From Flavobacteriaceae bacterium (lineage in GTDB: Bacteria > Bacteroidota > Bacteroidia > Flavobacteriales > Flavobacteriaceae), in contig CANKLE010000001.1 in assembly GCA_947483075.1 (NCBI GenBank), forward strand, positions 124,001-188,000: a DNA stretch of 64,000 nt. The letters are read 5' to 3'. The translations under genes were made by a program, and so were the position numbers. A model generated the notes under the pieces. The model was not told the DNA's origin and did not search any database. It saw only the letters and a program-made list of their open reading frames with translations. Below, piece by piece: positions 1-7,451 of this stretch. Positions within the stretch are counted from its first letter, which is position 1, and every line of letters starts with the position of its first letter.

Positions 1-471
1 GGTGACGTAATTTCCTTGGTAGAACGCGCGCAAGAACAATACAACGAAGAAGAAGCCCGCAAGCTCCAAAAGAAAATTGCCAAAAACGAATTTGGTTTTG
101 ACGATTTCTTGGCACAAATACAACAGGTGAAGAAAATGGGGAATATGAAAGATTTGGTGGGCATGATTCCCGGCGCATCCAAAGCCATGAAAGATGTCGA
201 GATCGAAGATGACGCCTTCAAACACATCGAAGCCATTATTCATTCGATGACCCCAACTGAGCGATCACGTCCTTCTATTATTGACATGAAACGCAAAACG
301 AGAATTGCCAAAGGAGCTGGTCGCAAAATAGAAGAAGTAAACCAACTCATGAAACAGTTTGAGCAAATGAGCAAGATGATGAAAATGATGCAAGGCCCAG
401 GCGGGAAAAACCTAATGAAAATGATGGGCGGTATGAAAGGTGGAATGCCCGGTATGCCTGGAATTCGATAA
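1..471 (+). CDS. ffh: Signal recognition particle protein Ffh, C-terminal part (5' end cut by window)
   Basis: The frame is open from base 1 and starts inside the gene with GDVISLVERAQ, typical of the end of the GTPase domain. The rest is the methionine-rich M domain that binds 4.5S RNA and signal sequences of nascent membrane proteins. Seen directly: the SIIDMKRKTRIAKGAG helix-turn-helix segment used for SRP RNA binding and a tail very rich in Met and Gly (KMMGGMKGGMPGMPG). The GTPase motifs lie outside the window. A strong terminator follows directly, so ffh seems to end its transcript here. Confidence 0.96.
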   Translation, partial: GDVISLVERAQEQYNEEEARKLQKKIAKNEFGFDDFLAQIQQVKKMGNMKDLVGMIPGASKAMKDVEIEDDAFKHIEAIIHSMTPTERSRPSIIDMKRKTRIAKGAGRKIEEVNQLMKQFEQMSKMMKMMQGPGGKNLMKMMGGMKGGMPGMPGIR

Positions 472-479
472 TACAACAA

Positions 480-519
480 AAGGTTCAGCGTTACATTTTA
501 GCTTGAACCTTATTTTTTT
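480..519 (+). terminator. Rho-independent terminator after ffh
   Basis: An 8-bp perfect stem (AAGGTTCA at 480-487 with TGAACCTT at 504-511) plus a further GC/GC pair inside, followed by a run of T. It lies 9 nt after the ffh stop and 28 nt before folD. Confidence 0.85.
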
Positions 520-546
520 ACAGCAACTAACTACAACGTAACGACC

Positions 547-1428
547 ATGCAACTACTAGACGGAAAAAAAGTAAGCGAAGACATCAAAGATGAAATTGCG
601 GCCGAGGTGGCCAAAATGAAAGAAAACAACGAAAAGGTGCCGCATTTGGCTGCTATAATTGTGGGCAATGATGGCGCGAGTTTAACCTACGTAGGAAGTA
701 AAGTAAAAGCCTGTGAACGCGTAGGTTTTGAATCGACCTTGGTGAAAATGCCCAGCACGACTTCTGAAACAGAGTTGCTCAAAAAAATCAACGAGCTCAA
801 TGCAAATGACGACATCGATGGCTTCATTGTGCAGCTGCCTTTGCCCGATCAAATCGATACCCAACGCGTAATCATGGCGATAGATCCCAGCAAAGATGTA
901 GACGGATTTCATCCCGAAAATTTCGGAAAAATGGCCTTGGATATGTCCACCTTTATTCCAGCCACACCTTTTGGGATTTTGGAATTGTTGGAGCGCTATA
1001 AGGTCGAAACCAAAGGAAAACATACGGTAGTCATTGGCCGTTCGCACATTGTGGGCAGACCCATGAGTATCTTAATGGGCCGCAAAGGTTTCCCCGGAAA
1101 TTCTACGGTAACCTTAACCCATTCGTACACCAAAAATATCGCGCAAATTACTACCCAGGCCGATATTATCATTACCGCTTTGGGCGTGCCCAATTACTTA
1201 AAAGCCGAGATGGTCAAAGATGGCGCGGTGATTATTGACGTGGGAATTACCCGTGTAGAAGATAAAACCACCGAGAAAGGCTACCGCATTACTGGTGATG
1301 TCGATTTTGATTTGGTGAGTAAAAAAGCCTCACACATTACTCCCGTGCCCGGTGGAGTAGGCCCGATGACCATTGCCATGTTGCTCAAAAATACCTTGTT
1401 GGCCCGCGAACAACGCAGAGCAAAATAA
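547..1428 (+). CDS. folD: Bifunctional methylenetetrahydrofolate dehydrogenase / methenyltetrahydrofolate cyclohydrolase FolD
   Basis: FolD interconverts 5,10-methylene-THF, methenyl-THF and 10-formyl-THF in the cytoplasm, supplying one-carbon units for purines and formyl-Met-tRNA. The 293-residue length is normal. Visible family signatures are TYVGSKVKACERVGF near residue 48 with the catalytic Lys region, GFIVQLPLP, the KDVDGFHPENFG substrate loop, the Rossmann signature VIGRSHIVGRPMS, and the C-terminal PVPGGVGPMTIAMLL. It starts 28 nt after the ffh terminator, so it probably has its own promoter. It converges on rluF with only 3 nt between the two stop codons and no terminator. Confidence 0.97.
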   Translation: MQLLDGKKVSEDIKDEIAAEVAKMKENNEKVPHLAAIIVGNDGASLTYVGSKVKACERVGFESTLVKMPSTTSETELLKKINELNANDDIDGFIVQLPLPDQIDTQRVIMAIDPSKDVDGFHPENFGKMALDMSTFIPATPFGILELLERYKVETKGKHTVVIGRSHIVGRPMSILMGRKGFPGNSTVTLTHSYTKNIAQITTQADIIITALGVPNYLKAEMVKDGAVIIDVGITRVEDKTTEKGYRITGDVDFDLVSKKASHITPVPGGVGPMTIAMLLKNTLLAREQRRAK

Positions 1429-1431
1429 AAT

Positions 1432-2178
1432 TTATTTTTTAGGCAAATAACTGGCTTCTTCGGTCTTGCTTGAAGGGGCAATCAATTTGTTCAATTCCTT
1501 TATTTCGGCTGCCGACAATTCGCGGTAGCGTCCCACTGGTACATCTAGCGATATGTTGATGATCCGAATGCGTTTGAGCGCAGTTACTTCGTAGCCAAAG
1601 TATTCGCACATGCGGCGTATTTGCCGGTTCAATCCTTGTGTCAAAATGATTTTGAAGGTGTTTTTACTAATTTGCTCCACCTTGCAGTTGCGCGTCACGG
1701 TATCCAATATCGGCACGCCATTGCCCATGCGATCAATGAAGCGGTCGGTGATGGGTTTGTTTACGGTAACCGTATATTCTTTTTCGTGGTTGTTGCGTGC
1801 CCGCAAAATTTTGTTTACAATGTCGCCATCATTGGTCAAAAAAATCAAGCCTTCGCTGGCTTTGTCGAGTCGGCCAATCGGGAAAATACGTTTGGGGTAA
1901 TTGAGGTAATCGATGATGTTGTTACGCACCTCAAGGTTGGTGGTGCATTCAATGCCTACGGGTTTGTTGAACGCCAAATAAATGAGCTTTTCGGTTTTGT
2001 CTACAATTAACCGTCCGTCTATCCGAATCTCATCGCGCTCACTCACTTTGGTTCCCATTTCGGGCACCACGCCATTCAGGGTTACGCGTCCGTCTTCGAT
2101 GAGTTTATCGGCTTCTCTGCGCGAGCAATAGCCGGTGTCGCTGATGAATTTGTTTAAACGTTTTACCGATTCTTCCAT
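1432..2178 (-). CDS. rluF: 23S rRNA pseudouridine synthase, RluF type
   Basis: A 248-residue member of the RsuA/RluB/E/F family; by close resemblance to RluF it should convert a uridine in 23S rRNA (E. coli U2604) to pseudouridine. An N-terminal S4 RNA-binding domain (RLNKFISDTGYCSRREAD, residues 6-23) is followed by the synthase domain with the catalytic motif IGRLDKASEGLIFLTNDGD, whose Asp is the nucleophile, and by GLNRQIRRMCEYFGYEV. It ends 3 nt from the folD stop on the other strand. Assignment to RluF rather than RluB/RluE rests on the KEYTVTVNKPIT and RIRIINISL segments. Confidence 0.9.
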   Translation of the reverse strand: MEESVKRLNKFISDTGYCSRREADKLIEDGRVTLNGVVPEMGTKVSERDEIRIDGRLIVDKTEKLIYLAFNKPVGIECTTNLEVRNNIIDYLNYPKRIFPIGRLDKASEGLIFLTNDGDIVNKILRARNNHEKEYTVTVNKPITDRFIDRMGNGVPILDTVTRNCKVEQISKNTFKIILTQGLNRQIRRMCEYFGYEVTALKRIRIINISLDVPVGRYRELSAAEIKELNKLIAPSSKTEEASYLPKK

Positions 2179-2217
2179 GGGGCTAAGATACTATTTTTTG
2201 CAACCAAACCGCTTGGG

Positions 2218-3066
2218 TTAGGCAGTGGTAAAAGCAGTGATTTGATCATAGAGCGCTTCGTTGTGCATGCTGTGGCCTAAATTTTTGGTCGCGATAAATG
2301 TAGCTTTGGTCCAGGCATTGGCTAGTTTTTTTCCTTCTACAAACGGCACAACCGGATCTTTGCTGTCGTGGGCAATCAGTCCCTCCAGATGAAAGGTGTG
2401 CTCAAAATGTGCGGTAGTAAATTCGGGTATGTGAATGTTGTACTTGCTGGTGAAAAATTCAGATAACAAACGCGCCATACGCTTATTCATTGACAGCAAG
2501 CGCACGTATTCGTCGATCAGCAATTTAATCTCAGAAGGAGCACCCAAGACCACCATTTTTTGCAATTTAGGGAAGGATTCTCGAAAGTTATGGTACGAAT
2601 ACACGCAGGCCGATCCGCCTATAGAATGGCCCATGATAATAGTGGGTTGAAACGATTGGGCTATTTGCTGCAAAATATCGGCATAGAGCAGCATCGTAAA
2701 TTCATTCCCATTCGATTGACCATGTCCGGGTGCATCAATGGCCATGATTGTTGCGCCAGTTTTACTGAGTTTGCGAAATAATTTGGACCAACGCGCCGCA
2801 TTGCTTTCCCAGCCGTGTACCAACAAAATACGGGTTTCATTTCCGGGCCACAAATAGGTTTGAATTTCGTGCGTTTGAATGGTGATTTTTTGGGTTTGTG
2901 CTTTTTGCAAAAAATAGGGCAGACGTTCCAGATCCAAACGGCCTCTGCGGGGTTTGCTAAATAAGCGGTAGGCCAGCTGCACTGCTTGTTTGGGCAGCAG
3001 GTAACTCAGTATATTCAAATACAAACCAATCGATTTGATGAGGAGGAATTGCTGCGTTTTTTTCAT
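2218..3066 (-). CDS. Alpha/beta hydrolase
   Basis: A 282-residue hydrolase of unknown substrate. The nucleophile elbow GHSIGGS (Ser148) is clear, the oxyanion-side motif LLVHGWE is near residue 82, and a plausible acid (HDSKDPVVPF) and histidine (NLGHSMHNE) lie near the C terminus, so the triad looks complete. The hydrophobic N terminus (IGLYLNILSYLL) may touch the membrane. The ATG directly follows the U-tract of the terminator that ends the upstream gene at 3101, leaving no room for a normal leader if transcribed from upstream. No Shine-Dalgarno sequence is visible. Confidence 0.85.
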   Translation of the reverse strand: MKKTQQFLLIKSIGLYLNILSYLLPKQAVQLAYRLFSKPRRGRLDLERLPYFLQKAQTQKITIQTHEIQTYLWPGNETRILLVHGWESNAARWSKLFRKLSKTGATIMAIDAPGHGQSNGNEFTMLLYADILQQIAQSFQPTIIMGHSIGGSACVYSYHNFRESFPKLQKMVVLGAPSEIKLLIDEYVRLLSMNKRMARLLSEFFTSKYNIHIPEFTTAHFEHTFHLEGLIAHDSKDPVVPFVEGKKLANAWTKATFIATKNLGHSMHNEALYDQITAFTTA

Positions 3067-3092
3067 AAAAAAAGCCCCAGTTTATTGGGGCT
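3067..3092 (-). terminator. Rho-independent terminator, leftward
   Basis: On the minus strand AGCCCCA (3092-3086) pairs with TGGGGCT (3079-3073), a 7-bp perfect stem with a 6-nt loop followed by seven T. It closes the gene ending at 3101. The T run ends at the ATG of the next leftward gene (3066). Confidence 0.85.
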
Positions 3093-3100
3093 CCGTATTT

Positions 3101-3880
3101 TTAGATGGTGGCAAATAAGTGGTCCATCTTGTCCTTTTCTTCTTTGGCCAGTTCGGCGTCTACCAAAATTCTTCCGGAGTGTTCGTCGGTTAAGATTTTT
3201 TTTCTACCGGCAATTTCTACCTGAGTTTGTGGGGGAATCGTAAAGAAAGATCCTGCCGAAGCGCCACGCTCAATAGAAACAACCGCTAAGCCGTTGCGCA
3301 CACTGCTGCGAATTCTTTTGTAGGCTACCAATAAACGCTCTTCGATCAAGGCTTCAAATTCGGTAGCTTTCTTGGTCAAGAAACCTTCTTCTTTTTCGGT
3401 CTCAGACATAATGTCGCTCAATTCTGATTTTTTGTGTTTCAGGTGATTGGTTTTCGAATCTAATTTGTCTTTAGAGTCGTTAATCACTTGTTTTTTGTGC
3501 TCCATTGACGCTTTCAATTCACGAATGTGTTTCTCGGCCAATTGGATTTCTAATTCTTGGAACTCTACTTCTTTGGCTAAAGAGTTGAATTCTCTATTGT
3601 TGCGCACATTTTCTTGTTGTTTGCTGTATTTTTTAATGGCAGTTTGGTGCTCTTCGATGGCGATTTTTTTGTCTTTGATTTGTTCTTCAATGACTTCTAA
3701 ATCTGCCTTTAATTTCTCTGAACGGGCATTCAAACCAGCTACTTCGTCTTCCAAATCTTCGACTTCTAATGGAAGTTCTCCGCGTACGTTTCTGATCTCA
3801 TCAATACGGGTGTGAATTAATTGCAAATCGTATAATGCTCTTAATTTTTCTTCTACACTGAGTTCTTTTGTATTCGCCAT
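3101..3880 (-). CDS. Coiled-coil protein of the C4 zinc-ribbon (CdsZ-like) family, zinc ligands lost
   Basis: 259 residues. Residues about 10-190 are a long charged coiled coil; the last 65 match the end of the zinc-ribbon family often annotated as a nucleic-acid-binding protein (IPPQTQVEIAGRKK, SGRILVDAELA). In that family the ribbon is usually CxxC...CxxC. Here the four positions read S208, S211, D232 and S235 (GASAGSFF, TDEHSGR), so no zinc can bind in the usual way. It is 5 nt downstream of the Nif3-like gene and is likely co-transcribed, a pairing common in bacteria. Function not known. Confidence 0.88.
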   Translation of the reverse strand: MANTKELSVEEKLRALYDLQLIHTRIDEIRNVRGELPLEVEDLEDEVAGLNARSEKLKADLEVIEEQIKDKKIAIEEHQTAIKKYSKQQENVRNNREFNSLAKEVEFQELEIQLAEKHIRELKASMEHKKQVINDSKDKLDSKTNHLKHKKSELSDIMSETEKEEGFLTKKATEFEALIEERLLVAYKRIRSSVRNGLAVVSIERGASAGSFFTIPPQTQVEIAGRKKILTDEHSGRILVDAELAKEEKDKMDHLFATI

Positions 3881-3885
3881 AATAA

Positions 3886-4980
3886 TTATAAGTACTTAAC
3901 AGGATTGGTATTTGCTTCTGATAAAATGATGGCAAAACTAAGAATTTTTTTCCGAAGAAAATCAACAATGTAATTTTTTGTGTAGCGTTCACTTTCATAA
4001 TGCCCAATATCGGCCAAAAGCAACTGATTTTCAGCTTCGTAGAAATTGTGGTACTTCAAATCGGCGGTCAAAAAAGCGTCGGCTCCTGCTTGAATGGCAT
4101 TTTTTATTGCAAAACTCCCTGCACCGCCCAATACGGCTACTTTTTGAATGGGTTTGTTGCGGAATTCGGTATGGCGTATGAGCGGCGTTTGCATGGCTTG
4201 TTTTACGTGCAGTAAAAAGTCTTGTTCAGCCATCGGTTTGGGCAAGGTGCCCATCATGCCCAAGCCAATATTTTGGTGGGTATTTTCGAGTTCATACAAT
4301 TCGTAGGCCACTTCTTCGTATACATGGGTTTCAAAAAGGGCTTGCAGTACGGCCTGTTTTAAATGCTTTTCAAAGACCACATCAATTTTGGTTTCTTCGA
4401 CTTCAATAAAACTCTCCGGACTGCCAAGTACGGGTTTGCTTTTGGCGTTTCCTTTAAAGGTGCCTATACCCACTGTATTAAAACTACAGCGCTCGTAATT
4501 GCCAATGTTTCCTGCGCCAGCGGCAAATAGGGCTTCCCGCAGTTTTTCGGCTTGATCAGTGGGCGTGTACACCACCATTTTGGTGATGAATTTTGTTTTT
4601 GGAATGAGTATGTTGCAATTTTCGAGGCCCAAAGCGCTACAAAAAATCCGGTTGACGCCTTCGTGGTGATTGTCGAGCGCGGTGTGCACCGCATAAATGG
4701 CAATTTGGTGTTGAATGGCTTTCATTACTACGCGCTCCACATAGGTGCTGCCGGTTATTTTTTTGAGTCCGGTAAACAAGATGGGATGAAAACAAACCAC
4801 CAGATTGCAGTTCTTGGCAATTGCTTCGTCAATGACAGATTCTAGGGCATCGTGACAGACCAATATTCCGGTAACCACTTGTTCTTTATTGCCCACCAGC
4901 AAGCCTACGTTGTCAAAATCTTCGGCATAGGCTAGGGGAGCCATTTCTTCGAGTACAGGAAGTAGTTCTTTTATTTTCAT
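3886..4980 (-). CDS. Nif3-like dinuclear metal-centre hexameric protein (YbgI/YqfO family)
   Basis: A 364-residue Nif3/YbgI family protein. Family metal-binding segments are visible: CFHPILFTGLKKI (His), YAVHTALDNHHEGVN (His, Asp) and, near the end, the GADAFLTADLKYH and DIGHYESE stretches. The length fits the longer form with an inserted PII-like/CutA-like domain (about residues 125-240) between the two halves of the metal domain. The substrate of the family is still debated (GTP cyclohydrolase or phosphoesterase proposals). It is 10 nt downstream of a secreted-protein gene and 5 nt upstream of the coiled-coil protein gene. Confidence 0.92.
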   Translation of the reverse strand: MKIKELLPVLEEMAPLAYAEDFDNVGLLVGNKEQVVTGILVCHDALESVIDEAIAKNCNLVVCFHPILFTGLKKITGSTYVERVVMKAIQHQIAIYAVHTALDNHHEGVNRIFCSALGLENCNILIPKTKFITKMVVYTPTDQAEKLREALFAAGAGNIGNYERCSFNTVGIGTFKGNAKSKPVLGSPESFIEVEETKIDVVFEKHLKQAVLQALFETHVYEEVAYELYELENTHQNIGLGMMGTLPKPMAEQDFLLHVKQAMQTPLIRHTEFRNKPIQKVAVLGGAGSFAIKNAIQAGADAFLTADLKYHNFYEAENQLLLADIGHYESERYTKNYIVDFLRKKILSFAIILSEANTNPVKYL

Positions 4981-4990
4981 TGCCCTTGTG

Positions 4991-5572
4991 TTAGGTTGAC
5001 CATTCGTTTAAGAGTTGTGAAATATACCAATTCCCATCGGTTTTTTCGAGTAAAAGTACCGCGCCATTATTGTGTTCAATCGAGCGGTAAAACACTACTT
5101 TAACCAATACGGTATTTTGTTTCGAATAAAAAAAGGGTTCGGTTATAATGAGCAATCGTTGGTTATTGAGTTGCAAGCGATTTCGAATTTCTTGAAACTT
5201 AGCCAATGAGACACAGCTGTTTATTTTTTTCTTAAGTAAGGTAGGATCTTTGTCGGGCAGCTGTTTGAATTCATACGACCAGTCTTTGGTTGGTGAGGGC
5301 TGCGCCATTTTTTGTTTAATTTCTCGAACAAAATCAGCAGGCAAGTTGGTTTTTTGAATGGCTTCTATGAGTTCCTCGTTGGGCTTGGCTTGGGTACAAT
5401 ACAAATAGAGCAATTGTCCTCGGCCTTTGTATACTGGTTTTTCGTTTTTGTAGTAGTAATTCAGCACGGTTTTAAACACGGCGGCCGTCTCGGCTGTTTG
5501 TGCATAAGCAGCAACCAATGGCATCCCCATTAAGTTGATAATTAAAAAAAATCTTGCCAAAAAATGCTTCAA
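4991..5572 (-). CDS. Secreted protein of unknown function
   Basis: 193 residues starting with a likely signal peptide (KHFLARFFLIINLMGMPLV, then AYAQ; cleavage probably after residue 24). The mature part has no motif I recognise; it holds three Cys and predicted mixed alpha/beta structure with a C-terminal LLLEKTDGNWYISQL that resembles the end of small SnoaL/DUF4878-like folds, but this is weak. The start used is TTG at 5572; the next ATG is 14 codons in and would cut the signal peptide. A TATCTTTG -7-like element lies at 5625-5618 on the minus strand, so this may open the leftward group down to 3101. Confidence 0.7.
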   Translation of the reverse strand: MKHFLARFFLIINLMGMPLVAAYAQTAETAAVFKTVLNYYYKNEKPVYKGRGQLLYLYCTQAKPNEELIEAIQKTNLPADFVREIKQKMAQPSPTKDWSYEFKQLPDKDPTLLKKKINSCVSLAKFQEIRNRLQLNNQRLLIITEPFFYSKQNTVLVKVVFYRSIEHNNGAVLLLEKTDGNWYISQLLNEWST

Positions 5573-5645
5573 AACACGAATGGATTAGGCCGAATTAGTA
5601 GAGGTAAATTTTCGTTTCAAAGATAAAATATTATACTTTCGTGCT

Positions 5646-6665
5646 ATGAAATTCCTCAGAAAATTGCTCTTTCCTTTTGCACTTGTTTACAGTGCGATTA
5701 TGCATATTCGGAATTTTCTCTATGACAGAGCCATCTTCTCGAGTACAACACCAACAATTCCCGTCATTGCTGTGGGAAACCTAAGCATGGGTGGTACCGG
5801 AAAAACTCCGCTGATCGAATATTTGATACAGCTTTTGCAATCGGAATATACCTTGGCGGTCCTGAGTCGCGGCTACAAACGAAAATCAACGGGTTTTGTA
5901 TTGGCCAATGAGGCAAGCACTTTTCTAGATTTGGGCGACGAGCCGTTTCAGTTTCACCAAAAATTTCCTGCACTAACCGTAGCTGTTGATGCCGATCGTA
6001 CAAACGGAATTCAACACATTTTATCCCAAAAACCCAATACCCAAGTGATCTTGCTCGACGATGCTTTTCAGCACCGCAAAGTAAAAGCGAGTGTGTACAT
6101 TTTGCTCACCGCCTATAACGAGTTATTTAGCAGCGATTACGTGTTGCCGATGGGCAATTTACGGGAAGCGCAATCGGGCAAGAAAAGAGCTCATTTGGTG
6201 GTAGTAACCAAGTGTCCTCCTACGCTATCGGTGGCCGAACAAACAAGTATTAAAGAAAAATTAGGCGTAACCCAGCCCGTGTTTTTTACCACTATTGGCT
6301 ACGATCAAAACATTTACAGCAGCAGTAAAACCATAGCTGTTGCTGAAATTCAATCCCAACAAAAAGTACTGTTGGCCGGAATCGCAAAGCCTAACCCATT
6401 TTTTCAAGCGCTGCAATCTGGACAAGATCAGCAACTGTTATTTCCCGATCACCATCATTTTTCGGCTGCAGAAATTGCCGAAATTCAAACCAAAGCAAAT
6501 CGCCAACTTCTAGTCACCACCGAGAAAGATTACGTGCGTTTGCAACACCAACTGCCCGAAAACAGCCTTTATTATTTACCCATACAAACGCAATTTCTTG
6601 CCGATGAGGCAGCGTTTTGTCAATACATCAAAACCCATGTGGAATCGAGTACAAGAAACCGTTAG
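5646..6665 (+). CDS. lpxK: Tetraacyldisaccharide 4'-kinase LpxK
   Basis: LpxK phosphorylates the 4' position of the tetraacyldisaccharide 1-phosphate to give lipid IVA, an inner-membrane step of lipid A synthesis. 339 residues, usual length. The N terminus is hydrophobic (LLFPFALVYSAIMHIRNFLYD), then the Walker A loop VGNLSMGGTGKTP (residues 43-55), the LSRGYKRKS segment, the VILLDDAFQHRKV motif and MGNLREA. Its last 29 nt overlap the next gene. A weak -7-like TACTTTCG at 5634-5641 lies only 4 nt before the ATG. Confidence 0.96.
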   Translation: MKFLRKLLFPFALVYSAIMHIRNFLYDRAIFSSTTPTIPVIAVGNLSMGGTGKTPLIEYLIQLLQSEYTLAVLSRGYKRKSTGFVLANEASTFLDLGDEPFQFHQKFPALTVAVDADRTNGIQHILSQKPNTQVILLDDAFQHRKVKASVYILLTAYNELFSSDYVLPMGNLREAQSGKKRAHLVVVTKCPPTLSVAEQTSIKEKLGVTQPVFFTTIGYDQNIYSSSKTIAVAEIQSQQKVLLAGIAKPNPFFQALQSGQDQQLLFPDHHHFSAAEIAEIQTKANRQLLVTTEKDYVRLQHQLPENSLYYLPIQTQFLADEAAFCQYIKTHVESSTRNR

Positions 6666-7449
6666 TTACCTGCAAAATAGAACCGGATTTTCTCCCGAAT
6701 ACGGCGTAATCTTAGGATCGGGTTTGGGCAGTTTTACCGATGACATTACGATTGAGCACCGCATTCCGTATGCTGAAATTCCTAATTTTCCGGTATCTAC
6801 CGTACAAGGGCATGCCGGCGCCTTGGTGTTTGGCACCATTGGATCTAAAAAAGTATTGGCCATGCAAGGACGCTTTCATTTTTATGAAGGTTATGGCATG
6901 CAACAAGTTACCTTTCCGGTGCGGGTCATGAAGTACTTGGGCATTTCCAAACTCATCGTATCCAATGCTTCTGGTGGAGTTAAAAACACCTACCAAGTAG
7001 GTTCGATTGTGCTCATCACCGACCACATCAATTTGATGCCCGAACATCCGTTGCACGGACCAAATGAGGATCGCTTTGGCCCTCGTTTTTTGAACATGAG
7101 TGCTGCCTACAGCAAAAAAATGATTAGCCTAGCCGAACAAATTGCCCAGGAATTAAGCATAGAAATACAACACGGCATCTACTTAGCGTTGCAAGGACCT
7201 ACCTTCGAAACGCCTGCCGAATATACCATGGTTAAAAATTTAGGTGCCGATTGCGTGGGCATGTCTACTGTACCCGAAGTTATTGTGGCGAGACACATGG
7301 ACCTAGAAGTGTTTGGTTTATCTGTGATCACCGACATGGCCACCGAGGCCTCTATAGAAACGGTGAGTCATGCCGAGGTGTTGGCCGCAGCCCAAAAGGC
7401 AGAGCCCAATGTGAGAAAACTCATTAAAGGACTCATACAAGCGTATTAG
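6637..7449 (+). CDS. Purine nucleoside phosphorylase (class I, trimeric type)
   Basis: Cleaves inosine/guanosine with phosphate for purine salvage. Seen: GVILGSGLG near the start, VSTVQGHAGALVFG, the GRFHFYEGY motif, SNASGGV, the HINLMPEHPL loop, YLALQGPTFETPAE and the MSTVPEVIVARH signature with SVITDMA. The start MWNRVQET at 6637 fits the family; an ATG 13 codons upstream would lengthen the overlap with lpxK. The gene overlaps lpxK by 29 nt in another frame, so translation is probably coupled. It converges on the histidine kinase gene with 2 nt between stops. Confidence 0.95.
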   Translation: MWNRVQETVSYLQNRTGFSPEYGVILGSGLGSFTDDITIEHRIPYAEIPNFPVSTVQGHAGALVFGTIGSKKVLAMQGRFHFYEGYGMQQVTFPVRVMKYLGISKLIVSNASGGVKNTYQVGSIVLITDHINLMPEHPLHGPNEDRFGPRFLNMSAAYSKKMISLAEQIAQELSIEIQHGIYLALQGPTFETPAEYTMVKNLGADCVGMSTVPEVIVARHMDLEVFGLSVITDMATEASIETVSHAEVLAAAQKAEPNVRKLIKGLIQAY

Positions 7450-7451
7450 TT

